Shown one piece after another: positions 1 to 10,116 of a stretch of DNA of 34,253 nt. The stretch covers positions 1 through 34,253 of the forward strand of contig JAIBDN010000024.1 in NCBI GenBank assembly GCA_024686215.1. The letters are read 5' to 3'. The first letter of the stretch is position 1. The number at the start of each line of letters is the position of its first letter. The notes under the pieces are model-generated. The model searched no databases. It was given only the letters and a program-made list of their open reading frames with translations, and was not told where the DNA came from. Source of the stretch: Gammaproteobacteria bacterium (GTDB lineage Bacteria > Pseudomonadota > Gammaproteobacteria > Pseudomonadales > Halieaceae). The translations under genes and the position numbers were made by a program.

Positions 1-1
1 A

Positions 2-1297
2 CTGGCGTTGATAGTCGACGCCATTACTGACCCCATGGTGGGGCAGATGTCCGACCGCTTCGAATCCCGCTGGGGGCGCAGGCACCCTTTCATGCTGGCC
101 GGCGCTATCCCGTTTGGCATTGCCATTGTGGGCTTGTTCAGCCCACCGGATGGCTTGAGCCAGATGCAGTTGTTTGCCTGGATGCTCGGTGGCGCAATTT
201 CCGTGCGCCTGATGCTGACCCTGTTTTTTGTGCCGCACCTGTCCCTGGGTGCGGAGCTGGCCACTGATTATCACGGGCGTACCTCGTTAATCGGCTACCG
301 GGTGTTCTTTACCTACGCCGGTATCTTGTTGGTCAGTGTGATTGGCTTCGCTGTGTTTTTTCCACCTACCGAAGCGTTCAGCAACGGCATGCTGAACAAG
401 GCGAGCTATCCCGGCTTTGGTGTTTTCTGTGGATTGATGGGTTCAATAGCGATGCTGATTTGCGTGTTCGGCACCCGCAGTGCTATTCCGAAATTACGTA
501 AACCGGCTCCGCATGATGGCGAGGGCAACGTGCTGTTGGCTTTTGTCGACGTGTTCAGAACGCTGAAGCTGCCTTCATTTCGAATACTGTTTATCTCGGT
601 GCTCATCTTTAACACCCTGGCAGGGGTTTCGCAGACGCTGCTGATCTATGTTGCCACTTATGTTTTCGACTTCCAGCCGCAGCACCTGGCGGGGCTGGCC
701 AGTTCGGTGGTGGTGGGTATTATTTTCGCCTCTGTGGTGGCGCAAAAACTGTCGCGGCGTCTGGATAAAAAGAAAGCCCTGGCGCTCTGTGTGATCATCG
801 GTGGTGCCTTTGCCTTCTCACCCCAGGTACTGTACTTCACGGGCATGCTGGAGAGCATGAGCATAACCTCCAGGTTCGTATTTATCTTTACCGTGAATGG
901 CATCTCGCAGATATTTTTTATCGCTTATATCATTCTGCTGGACTCCATGCTCTCCGACGTCATTGATGAACATGAGCTGCATTCCCAGCGCCGAGAGGAA
1001 GGACTGTTTTTTGCTGCGCGTTCCTTTGCCACCAAGGCCAGTTACGGTCTGGGCAGTTTTTTCGCCGGTATTGGCCTGGATATTATTCGTTTCCCCCAGG
1101 CGGCCGCGCCGGAGACGGTGCCGGTGGATGCGGTGTTGAAGCTGGCATTCATGTCGGGTCCGCTAATGTTTTTGTTGTTCGCGGCAACCGTGATTGTGTC
1201 CATGCGCTATCCGCTGACAGCGGCGCGCCACCGGGAAATTATGCAGACTATACAAGCTCGCCCCATCGCTGAGGCGGGGGCGACGGTCGTCAATTAG
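2..1297 (+). CDS. MFS transporter, GPH (glycoside/cation symporter-like) family, 5' truncated by window edge
   Basis: An inner-membrane secondary transporter of the major facilitator superfamily. The reading frame is open to the first base, and the first visible residues already form the cytoplasmic loop between TM2 and TM3 (a D-x-I-T-D-P stretch, then S-D-R and R-W-G-R-R-H-P). This is typical of the melibiose-carrier (GPH) group, so roughly the first 40-50 residues, including TM1, lie outside the window. About ten further hydrophobic segments follow. The TTG at position 8 is not the true start. The gene is convergent with the FadH-like gene, with only six bases between the two stops. Gammaproteobacterial members are often annotated as sugar transporters without proof. 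Next to a terpene/acyl-CoA catabolic cluster an organic acid or isoprenoid substrate is equally possible. The family call is firm and the substrate is unknown. Confidence 0.85.
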   Translation: MALIVDAITDPMVGQMSDRFESRWGRRHPFMLAGAIPFGIAIVGLFSPPDGLSQMQLFAWMLGGAISVRLMLTLFFVPHLSLGAELATDYHGRTSLIGYRVFFTYAGILLVSVIGFAVFFPPTEAFSNGMLNKASYPGFGVFCGLMGSIAMLICVFGTRSAIPKLRKPAPHDGEGNVLLAFVDVFRTLKLPSFRILFISVLIFNTLAGVSQTLLIYVATYVFDFQPQHLAGLASSVVVGIIFASVVAQKLSRRLDKKKALALCVIIGGAFAFSPQVLYFTGMLESMSITSRFVFIFTVNGISQIFFIAYIILLDSMLSDVIDEHELHSQRREEGLFFAARSFATKASYGLGSFFAGIGLDIIRFPQAAAPETVPVDAVLKLAFMSGPLMFLLFAATVIVSMRYPLTAARHREIMQTIQARPIAEAGATVVN

Positions 1298-1303
1298 TGC
1301 GTT

Positions 1304-3349
<2,046 letters not shown>

Positions 3350-3535
3350 TTATAATGCCGCCATAGGGGTGGTTTCGCTGCAGTGTATACAGTTGAGATA
3401 ACCCGCATGAATAATTAGCGGGAGTAGCTCCGTGACCTACAGTTCGTATTCCAGCGCAATGCCTTCAGCATTTCACAGCGCGCGGATAGAGCCAGATGCG
3501 CGACAGTACCACAGTTTCACTGTCATCCAGGTTCT

Positions 3536-5527
3536 TTATCCGGCGACTTCGATCTCTATCAGCAGGTCGTCCGCCGCAACCTGGTTGCCGGCTTCAGACA
3601 TGACTTCCTTCACCTCGCCGGATACTTCCGCGACGATTTCATAGTGCATTTTCATCGCTTCCAGAACGGCCAGTGTCTGTCCCGCTGCGACAGTGTCGCC
3701 GCTAACCACGCGCACTTCCAGTAGCAGGCCGTGCATGGGTGCGACAATACTGCCGCTGCCCCCGGTCTGTTCCTGCACGCCGTCCAGGCGGATCATATCG
3801 CGGTACTCTGCTGCGCGCCCATCAATGGACAGGTGCAGCTTGCCCACTTCAGGTAAGTGGAAGCGGGCGATGTGCTGGCTGTCGTCGATGCCGACGTGCG
3901 CGGTGCTGCCTTCCAGGGATAACAATTCAATCACCGCCGATTCGCTGGTATCGAACACCTGGTAGCGCGCATCACCCAGCGGCATTACCGACAGGTCGTG
4001 CAGTGTCTCGCCGTGTCTATATTGTTTGCGCGATATCAGCGGGCTGGCGCTGGCCCAGTCGCGCAGCTGTGGCGCCACCAGCACACTGCTGCTGTAGATG
4101 TCAGTGTGTTGCAATGCCAGTTCAATAACGGCTGCTACCGCGCTGTCTGCGAAGCCGGGTTGTGGATCTGCAATCTCGCCCTCGGCGAATTCTTCGGTGA
4201 TAAAGGCAGTGGTGGCCTGACCCGCGGCAAAGCGTTCTTTCTCCAGGCAGGCGACCAGGAAGTCCCGGTTGTGGCGTGTGCCAAACAACACGGTTTCCTT
4301 GAGCGCTTCAATCAGGCGCAGCCTGGCAATCTCTCGGGTGGGGCCGCTGGCAATAATTTTTGCCACCATTGGGTCGTAGAAGGGCGATATTTCCTGGCCA
4401 CTGCAAATGCCACTGTCTACGCGTATGCCGGTGCCCGTGGGCGGTGACCACAGGTCAACCGGGCCGGAAGTGGGCAGGAAGTCCTGGGTGGGATCCTCCG
4501 TGTACAGGCGCACCTCAATGGCGTGGCCCTGCAGCGTGATGTCGTCCTGGGTCAGGCCCAGCGGCTCGTCCTGGGCCACCTGCAATTGCAGTGCCACCAG
4601 GTCCAGTCCGGTGATCAATTCGGTGACCGGATGCTCCACCTGCAGGCGGGTGTTCATCTCCAGAAAATAGAACGTGCCATTCTCATCCAGCAGGAATTCC
4701 ACGGTGCCGGCACCGCGGTAGTTGATGCTCTGGGCCGCGGCTACCGCTGCGGCACCCATCTCGGCGCGCAGTTGGTCAGTCATTATCGGGCAAGGTGCCT
4801 CTTCCACCACTTTCTGGTGGCGGCGCTGCACCGAGCAGTCGCGCTCACCCAGGTGAATAGTGTTGCCCTGGGTGTCGGCAAATACCTGCACCTCCACATG
4901 GCGTGGCCGGATAATGGCTTTTTCCAGTATCAGCTCGCCGCTGCCAAAGGCGGATAGGGCCTCTGCCCGGGCCAGGTTGATTGCGTTGGCCAACTCAGCA
5001 CCATTCACAACCAGACGCATGCCGCGTCCGCCGCCACCGGCGGCAGCTTTCACCATCAGTGGCGGGGCAATCTTATTCCCTTCTGCCAGTAGTACTTCGT
5101 CGCTTTGGTCTTTACCTTCGTAGCCGGGAACACAGGGCACCTGCGCTGCAAGCATGCGGCGCTTGGCTTCGGCCTTGTTCCCCATCAGGTGGATGGCGTC
5201 CGGGCTGGGGCCGATAAAGATCAGGCCTGCGTCTTCCACCGCCCTGGCAAAGTCCGCGTTTTCACTGAGAAAACCGTAGCCCGGGTGAATAGCCTCGGCG
5301 CCGCTGGCTTGCGCCGCCTGGAGAATTTTTTCTTGCACCAGGTAGGACTCATTGACCGGGCTGGGCCCTATACAGACCGCCTCGTCTGCCATTTGCACAT
5401 GCGGCGCCATGGCGTCGGCCTCAGAATATACGGCAACCGTGCGATAGCCCTGGGCTTTGGCGGTACGCATGACCCGGCAGGCGATTTCACCGCGGTTGGC
5501 CACCAGTATGCTGGTAAATCTAGTCAT
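3536..5527 (-). CDS. Acyl-CoA carboxylase alpha subunit (biotin carboxylase + biotin carrier), AtuF/LiuD-type
   Basis: ATP-dependent carboxylation of enzyme-bound biotin for an alpha6beta6-type acyl-CoA carboxylase (geranyl-CoA or 3-methylcrotonyl-CoA class). The N-terminal biotin carboxylase domain (about 1-445) begins I-L-V-A-N-R-G-E-I-A and has the glycine-rich ATP loop K-A-A-A-G-G-G-G-R-G-M near 160-170. A linker domain and a C-terminal biotinyl domain follow, with E-A-M-K-M and the biotinylated lysine at about 626, 37 residues from the end, as usual. I chose the ATG at 5527 (663 aa) because it begins the conserved domain and has GGAGA upstream. An in-frame extension to 5797 would run antiparallel to nothing conserved and overlap the hydratase gene. 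It starts 16 bp after the hydratase stop, which fits an operon. Biotin loading would need BirA, which is not in the window. Confidence 0.92.
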   Translation of the reverse strand: MTRFTSILVANRGEIACRVMRTAKAQGYRTVAVYSEADAMAPHVQMADEAVCIGPSPVNESYLVQEKILQAAQASGAEAIHPGYGFLSENADFARAVEDAGLIFIGPSPDAIHLMGNKAEAKRRMLAAQVPCVPGYEGKDQSDEVLLAEGNKIAPPLMVKAAAGGGGRGMRLVVNGAELANAINLARAEALSAFGSGELILEKAIIRPRHVEVQVFADTQGNTIHLGERDCSVQRRHQKVVEEAPCPIMTDQLRAEMGAAAVAAAQSINYRGAGTVEFLLDENGTFYFLEMNTRLQVEHPVTELITGLDLVALQLQVAQDEPLGLTQDDITLQGHAIEVRLYTEDPTQDFLPTSGPVDLWSPPTGTGIRVDSGICSGQEISPFYDPMVAKIIASGPTREIARLRLIEALKETVLFGTRHNRDFLVACLEKERFAAGQATTAFITEEFAEGEIADPQPGFADSAVAAVIELALQHTDIYSSSVLVAPQLRDWASASPLISRKQYRHGETLHDLSVMPLGDARYQVFDTSESAVIELLSLEGSTAHVGIDDSQHIARFHLPEVGKLHLSIDGRAAEYRDMIRLDGVQEQTGGSGSIVAPMHGLLLEVRVVSGDTVAAGQTLAVLEAMKMHYEIVAEVSGEVKEVMSEAGNQVAADDLLIEIEVAG

Positions 5528-5543
5528 CGCTTTTCTCCAGAAC

Positions 5544-6353
5544 TTATTCAGTTGCCCAGGATGGCTTACGCTTTTCCACGAAGGCAGATACGCCCTCGCG
5601 ACCTTCGTCACTGAGCATGCACGCGGCAAAACCACGGGAGGCAAAATCCAGTGCCTCGGTACGTGGTCGGCGGGTGGTTTCGAACACAATGCTCTTGGTG
5701 ACTGCGTTGGCCGTGGGTGCGCACAGGGCAATCTGTTGCAGGACTTCCGCGCATTTGGCTTCCATGTCGGCACTGTGTTCGGCGAGGATATGGCCAATAC
5801 CGTAGTGCACCGCTTCCTCGCCCTTGAAGCGTGCGCCGGTTAGCATCAGGCGCCGGGCCTGGGTCAGGCCAACGCGCTCGGTAACAAAGGGAGCAATTTG
5901 CGCCGGAGGAATTCCCAGGCTGGTTTCGCTGAGGCGGAAGCGGGCGTCGCGGGTCACGATGGTCACGTCACCGACACAGGCCAGTCCCAATCCTCCGCCG
6001 ATCGCCGCACCCTCAACCAGCATGATAACGGCCTGGGGTTGCTCGTTGATTTTGATCATTAGATCGCCAAAGCTGCGGTTGCCGCGGGCCACGTCTTCTT
6101 CGGTTGGTGCTCCGCCCTGCAGGCCTGATTTAAAGCCCTTGATGTCGCCGCCGGCGCAAAAGAAGCCGCCTTTGCCGCGCAGGATGATAGTGCGCAGGCT
6201 ACGGTCGTCGCGGGTGGCATCCAGTACCGCGCTGAGTTCGTCGACCATCTCGCCGGACAGCGCGTTTTTAGCCTCGGGACGATTGAGCCAGATAGTCAGA
6301 ACACTGCCCTGGTGTTCCAGGATCAGATCTTTGGTTTCCGGTAGTGTTGCCAT
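5544..6353 (-). CDS. Enoyl-CoA hydratase/isomerase family protein (AtuE/LiuC-like)
   Basis: A crotonase-fold enzyme, probably hydrating the carboxylated glutaconyl-CoA product of the neighbouring carboxylase. The start at 6353 is set by GGAGA six bases upstream and gives 269 aa. The oxyanion-hole segments are C-A-G-G-D-I (66-71) and A-A-I-G-G-G-L-G-L-A (116-125). The first catalytic Glu of classical enoyl-CoA hydratase is a glycine here (about residue 123), whereas the second is kept as Glu143 in L-S-E-T-S-L-G-I-P-P. This pattern, with a following A-Q-I-A-P-F-V, fits the methylglutaconyl/isohexenylglutaconyl-CoA hydratase type better than classical FadB-type hydratases. It lies between the two carboxylase subunit genes (36 bp after beta, 16 bp before alpha). 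The substrate is inferred from context. Confidence 0.85.
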   Translation of the reverse strand: MATLPETKDLILEHQGSVLTIWLNRPEAKNALSGEMVDELSAVLDATRDDRSLRTIILRGKGGFFCAGGDIKGFKSGLQGGAPTEEDVARGNRSFGDLMIKINEQPQAVIMLVEGAAIGGGLGLACVGDVTIVTRDARFRLSETSLGIPPAQIAPFVTERVGLTQARRLMLTGARFKGEEAVHYGIGHILAEHSADMEAKCAEVLQQIALCAPTANAVTKSIVFETTRRPRTEALDFASRGFAACMLSDEGREGVSAFVEKRKPSWATE

Positions 6354-6388
6354 AGCAGTTTCTCCAAATATTTCTGTTGCTGACGCGT

Positions 6389-8011
6389 TTACATCCGCGC
6401 TATGCCGAAGCTGTTCGGGCGCACTGTGCGGTGGCGGGTCTCCCACACGGTTTCCAGCAGGAAGCCCAGTGTTTTGCGTGCATCGCGGGGGTCTATCATG
6501 CCGTCATCCAGCATGTGGCCCGAGGTGTAAAAAGCGCTGGCCTGGCTGTCGAACATGTTGGCCAGATAGGCTTCCTGTTTGGCCAGGGCTTCTTCGTTGG
6601 GTTCCTGGCCCATGGCGCTGGCCTTGCCGCGGGCCACCATGGACATGGTCTTGGCCGCCTGTTCGCCGCCCATCACCCCGGTGCGGGCGTTGGGGAAGGT
6701 GTACAGAAAATCCGGTTCGAAATGGCGGCCACACATGCCGTAGTTTCCGGCACCGAAACTGGCGCCGGTCATCAGGGTAATGCGCGGTACTTCCAGATTG
6801 CGCACGGCCTGGATCATTTTCGAGCCATGTTTGATCATTCCCGCGCGCTCGGATTTGGTACCCACGATATAGCCAGTGGTGTTTTGCAGGAACAGCATGG
6901 GGATATTGGCCTGGTCGCACAACTGCAGGAAATGGGTGGCCTTGTTAGCGCCATCCGGATCGATGGGACCGTTGTTGCCAATAATGCCGCAGGGCAGTCC
7001 GAAGATGTCAGCCTGCAGACACACTGTGGCGGAGCCGAAGCGCGGCTGGAAGTCCATAAAGTCTGAACCGTCCACGATACGTGCGGCCAGTTCACGCATG
7101 TCATAGGGATTGCGGTAGTCACAGGGAATCACGCCGGCCAGTTCGTCAGTAGCGTAGAGGGGTTCACGGTAGCTGCGTCGGTTGGGTGCAGTGCAGTCCT
7201 TGTTCCATTGCAGGCGATGCATCAATTCGCGGCACATTTGCACTCCCTGGCCATCGTTCTCCGCCAGATATTCAGCCAGCCCGGAAACGCTGGCGTGCAT
7301 CTCGGCGCCGCCCAGTTCCTCCTCCGTGGCAATTTCACCGGTGGCCGCCTTGAGCAGCGGCGGTCCTGCCAGGAATGCGCGACCATTACCCTTAACAGCA
7401 ATGACATAGTCGCTGAGCCCTGGCATATAAGCACCGCCAGCTGTGGATGACCCGTGAAGAATGGAGATAACCGGGATGCCAGCTTTGCTGAGCTTGGCGA
7501 GATTGCCAAACAGGGCGCCGCCCGCAGAGAAACCTTCTACGGTGTAATTGAGCAGGTCGCCACCTGCGCTCTCCACCAGGTGTACAAAAGGCAGTTTCTG
7601 CTGCAGCGCAATTTCCTCAGAGCGGCGCACCCTATAGCCACCCGCAGTGGTCAGGGAGCCAGCCTGTATGCCACTGTCATCCACAACCACCACGCAACGT
7701 ACCCCGGCGATAAAGCCGATACCGGAAATGATAGTGGAGCCGGGGATGGACTTATCCGGATCGTCCGTATCCAGTAGGTAGCCGGCAATATTGCCAATGG
7801 CCATGAACGGCATACCGGGGTCCAACAGGCGCGCCAGGCGCTCGCGCGGGGTCAGTTGCCCGCGGGCCTCGAAGCGTGGCTTGCGCTTCTCGGACAGCAT
7901 CGCGCCGCGGGCATTGAGCTCCTGCAGCTTGCTGATGTGTACCAGCATCTCCTCGCGGTTTTTGCGAAACCCCTCGGAATTGGTGTTGATCCTGGAATTG
8001 AATACGGTCAT
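6389..8011 (-). CDS. Acyl-CoA carboxylase beta subunit (carboxyltransferase), geranyl-CoA/methylcrotonyl-CoA type
   Basis: Transfers CO2 from biotin to an acyl-CoA. It has 540 aa, the usual length for AtuC/LiuB-type beta subunits. The two crotonase-like halves are visible: the N-half has E-S-A-G-G (147-151) and the S-S-T-A-G-G-A-Y oxyanion region (188-195), and the C-half has G-N-N-G-P-I-D and G-A-S-F-G-A-G-N-Y-G-M. Anchoring on the shared G-I-P (178-180), the position that holds a bulky Phe in methylcrotonyl-CoA carboxylase (H-F-G-R-I-F) is Gly164 here (F-S-A-G-G-A-L-F). As I recall, geranyl-CoA carboxylase differs from its relative in just this way. The ATG overlaps the atuA stop by one base (TAATG), so translation is probably coupled. 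The geranyl-CoA preference is inference. The carboxyltransferase call is firm. Confidence 0.9.
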   Translation of the reverse strand: MTVFNSRINTNSEGFRKNREEMLVHISKLQELNARGAMLSEKRKPRFEARGQLTPRERLARLLDPGMPFMAIGNIAGYLLDTDDPDKSIPGSTIISGIGFIAGVRCVVVVDDSGIQAGSLTTAGGYRVRRSEEIALQQKLPFVHLVESAGGDLLNYTVEGFSAGGALFGNLAKLSKAGIPVISILHGSSTAGGAYMPGLSDYVIAVKGNGRAFLAGPPLLKAATGEIATEEELGGAEMHASVSGLAEYLAENDGQGVQMCRELMHRLQWNKDCTAPNRRSYREPLYATDELAGVIPCDYRNPYDMRELAARIVDGSDFMDFQPRFGSATVCLQADIFGLPCGIIGNNGPIDPDGANKATHFLQLCDQANIPMLFLQNTTGYIVGTKSERAGMIKHGSKMIQAVRNLEVPRITLMTGASFGAGNYGMCGRHFEPDFLYTFPNARTGVMGGEQAAKTMSMVARGKASAMGQEPNEEALAKQEAYLANMFDSQASAFYTSGHMLDDGMIDPRDARKTLGFLLETVWETRHRTVRPNSFGIARM

Positions 8012-9813
8012 TAAAGCGTCTCCGCGATAGCCGCCGGAACCGGCACGGGGGTGGATAACAGCAACTGGGCATAGCCCTTGCCCTGGGCATCGTTGCGAAT
8101 GCTGGCCACGCCACCGCCACCCAGTACATCGTGCAGCAGGAAGTTGATGGCATTGGACGCCGGCAGCAGGAAACGTTCCACGTTGCCTGTCGCTGTGTCT
8201 GCAAGAAAATGCGCGAAGCGCTCGCTGACTGCAGCTGCAGTCAGCGCCGCACAGATATAGGGAAGGTACTGCGGCTGGCGGGCGATGATGCCAATATTGG
8301 CCTTGTTGCCCTTGTCACCACTGCGGCCCCAGGCCAACTTGATCAGTGGTACCGCTACCAGGTCTGTGGCAGCGTCAGTTTGCGGCGTCGTCGGTCGTGC
8401 GATCGCCGCACTGTCCAGTGCTTCCCCGTAGTTCTCCTCGCAGGCAAGAGTGGCATCGTCCATCTGGATACTCACCGCTACCTCGCTTCTGGGAATGGTG
8501 AAAGAGAACAGGCGCACTACCGGGGAGGGACTGGGCCGGCTGCCGGCAAAACCGCACAGCCCCGGGGGAGTGGCCAGTCCAAGGCCCACGGCCTCTTTGA
8601 GCATGATGCCTATACCCATCTTGTCGGGGTGCTTGGCAGCCAGCTTCATTACTACCTCGCGGCTGCCGTCAATTTCCTTGAACGCGCCATAATGACTCTC
8701 GGTACCGAGTAATTCGATACTGGTTTCGCTGAAATCCGCCAGGCCAAAGGCCTTGAACACCGTGCGCGATGCTTCGAATATGGCGTTGCCAAGCGCCTGA
8801 GCCTTCTTGTCGGCGTCGATCCCATAGAACGTCATGTAAGTACCGCCGCGGAACTCGTCGGCATAGGTCGCACTCACCTTGTAGGTGTCGGGTGCTGGCC
8901 GCCCGGTGGCGCCGCTGACCAACACGCGGTTAGCAGCAAGCTGTTCAATCCTGGCGGTAGAAAAGTCGCAAACCACATCGGGCAACATATAGGCCTGGGG
9001 GTCGCCGATTTCGTAGAGCATTTGCTCACTGACCGTACCCACGTTGACCAGGCCGCCAGTGCCCTCAGGCTTGGTGCAGACGAAACTGCCGTCGGCATTG
9101 ATCTCCGCGATGGGGTAGCCCATATCCGCCATGCCGGGTACCTGGTCCCAGTCGGTGAAATTGCCGCCCGTGGCCTGCGGTCCGCACTCGAGAATGTGGC
9201 CGGCCAGAGAGCCCATACACAGTTGGTCCAGGTCGTCGCGCCCCCAGTCAAAGGCGTGAATACATGCACCCAGGGTGACTGCGCTGTCTACGCAGCGCCC
9301 GGTGACGACGATATCGGCGCCTGCTTCCAGGGCGCGGGCAATGGGGAAGGCGCCCAGGTAGGCGTTGATGCTTTGCAGTTTCTCTACTGTGGGGAAGCTT
9401 TCTCCGGAGAACATTTCTGTGACGCCGCTGTCCTGCAGGGTCTGTGCGCTGGCCATCAGGTCATCGCCTGTTACGCAGGCCACTTTCAACTCCAGGCCCT
9501 GTTCGGCGATGACGGCGCGTAGGGCTGCGGTGCAGGCTTCGGGGTTTACCCCGCCGGCATTGGATACCACTTTGATGCCGCGCTCTGCGATCAGCGCCAG
9601 GTTGGGCTGCATCGCCGCACTGACAAAATCCAGGGCGTAGCCCCTGCTGTCGTCCTTGGCCCGGGCGCGTGCCATGATAGACATGGTGATCTCCGCGAGG
9701 TAATCGTAGACGATGTAATCCAGCCCGTCAGAGTTGAGCAGCTGTGGCGTGGCCCTGGCCGCGTCACCCCAGAAACCGCTGGCGCCGCCTATGCGCAATA
9801 CCTTGTCAGTCAT
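8011..9813 (-). CDS. atuA: AtuA-family protein (DUF1446 plus C-terminal AtuA ferredoxin-like-fold domain)
   Basis: Homologue of the first gene of the Pseudomonas acyclic terpene utilisation cluster, whose exact biochemical role is not settled. The start at 9813 is preceded by AGGAGAA and gives 600 aa beginning M-T-D-K-V-L-R-I-G-G-A-S-G-F-W-G-D. The DUF1446 domain occupies about residues 5-455 (glycine-rich start, then S-N-A-G-G-V-N-P-E near 90 and V-V-T-G-R-C-V-D-S-A further on). From about 487 to the end lies the second domain, with W-G-R-S-G-D-K-G-N-K-A-N-I-G and a late L-G-G-G-G-V motif. In some bacteria these are separate genes; here they are fused. It is the first gene of the carboxylase operon and overlaps it by one base. 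A possible role as an accessory or hydro-lyase-like enzyme in isohexenylglutaconyl-CoA processing is speculative. Confidence 0.88.
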   Translation of the reverse strand: MTDKVLRIGGASGFWGDAARATPQLLNSDGLDYIVYDYLAEITMSIMARARAKDDSRGYALDFVSAAMQPNLALIAERGIKVVSNAGGVNPEACTAALRAVIAEQGLELKVACVTGDDLMASAQTLQDSGVTEMFSGESFPTVEKLQSINAYLGAFPIARALEAGADIVVTGRCVDSAVTLGACIHAFDWGRDDLDQLCMGSLAGHILECGPQATGGNFTDWDQVPGMADMGYPIAEINADGSFVCTKPEGTGGLVNVGTVSEQMLYEIGDPQAYMLPDVVCDFSTARIEQLAANRVLVSGATGRPAPDTYKVSATYADEFRGGTYMTFYGIDADKKAQALGNAIFEASRTVFKAFGLADFSETSIELLGTESHYGAFKEIDGSREVVMKLAAKHPDKMGIGIMLKEAVGLGLATPPGLCGFAGSRPSPSPVVRLFSFTIPRSEVAVSIQMDDATLACEENYGEALDSAAIARPTTPQTDAATDLVAVPLIKLAWGRSGDKGNKANIGIIARQPQYLPYICAALTAAAVSERFAHFLADTATGNVERFLLPASNAINFLLHDVLGGGGVASIRNDAQGKGYAQLLLSTPVPVPAAIAETL

Positions 9814-10116
9814 CAGAAGTTCTCCTGAGTTGTAGCACGAGACCACGCAGTGTACTGAATCGAGCTGCAGGGCACATGGGATATGGCGCCATCCGCATAA
9901 GAGATTGTGCCAGACACACAGCGCCGGGTGTGCCCGGGGTGACTGGGGGAGTGGGCAGGGCGTGCTAGTCTGCTGGAGAGTTCAGTGCTACCTTTTGCGC
10001 CTGCTGGCCGCGAGAAGCGATGTTTTCCAATGGTGACGGCTGCGTATGCCACGCATGGTGGCACGTGAAGTCGTGCGCAGTATAAGCCGGAATAATAACC
10101 TACGAGGATCACCCGG
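9814..10116. promoter_or_regulatory. Divergent intergenic region between atuA and an MFS transporter gene
   Basis: A 303-bp stretch with no convincing gene, which must hold promoters for both directions. It contains a 10-bp palindrome ATGGCGCCAT at 9883-9892, a CACAC/GTGTG inverted repeat at 9915-9932, and two overlapping inverted repeats at 10047-10076 that are listed separately. I could not pick a confident -35/-10 pair on either strand. The density of palindromes suggests a local regulator, but no regulator gene lies next to it in the window. Confidence 0.5.
10047..10076. promoter_or_regulatory. Two overlapping inverted repeats, candidate operator or leader hairpins
   Basis: TGCCAC-GCATG-GTGGCA (10047-10063) is a perfect 6-bp inverted repeat. 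It shares three bases with GCACG-TGAAGT-CGTGC (10061-10076), a perfect 5-bp inverted repeat. They lie 41-70 bases upstream of the GTG start of the MFS gene, where a repressor site or competing mRNA hairpins could act. No binding protein is identified. Confidence 0.4.
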
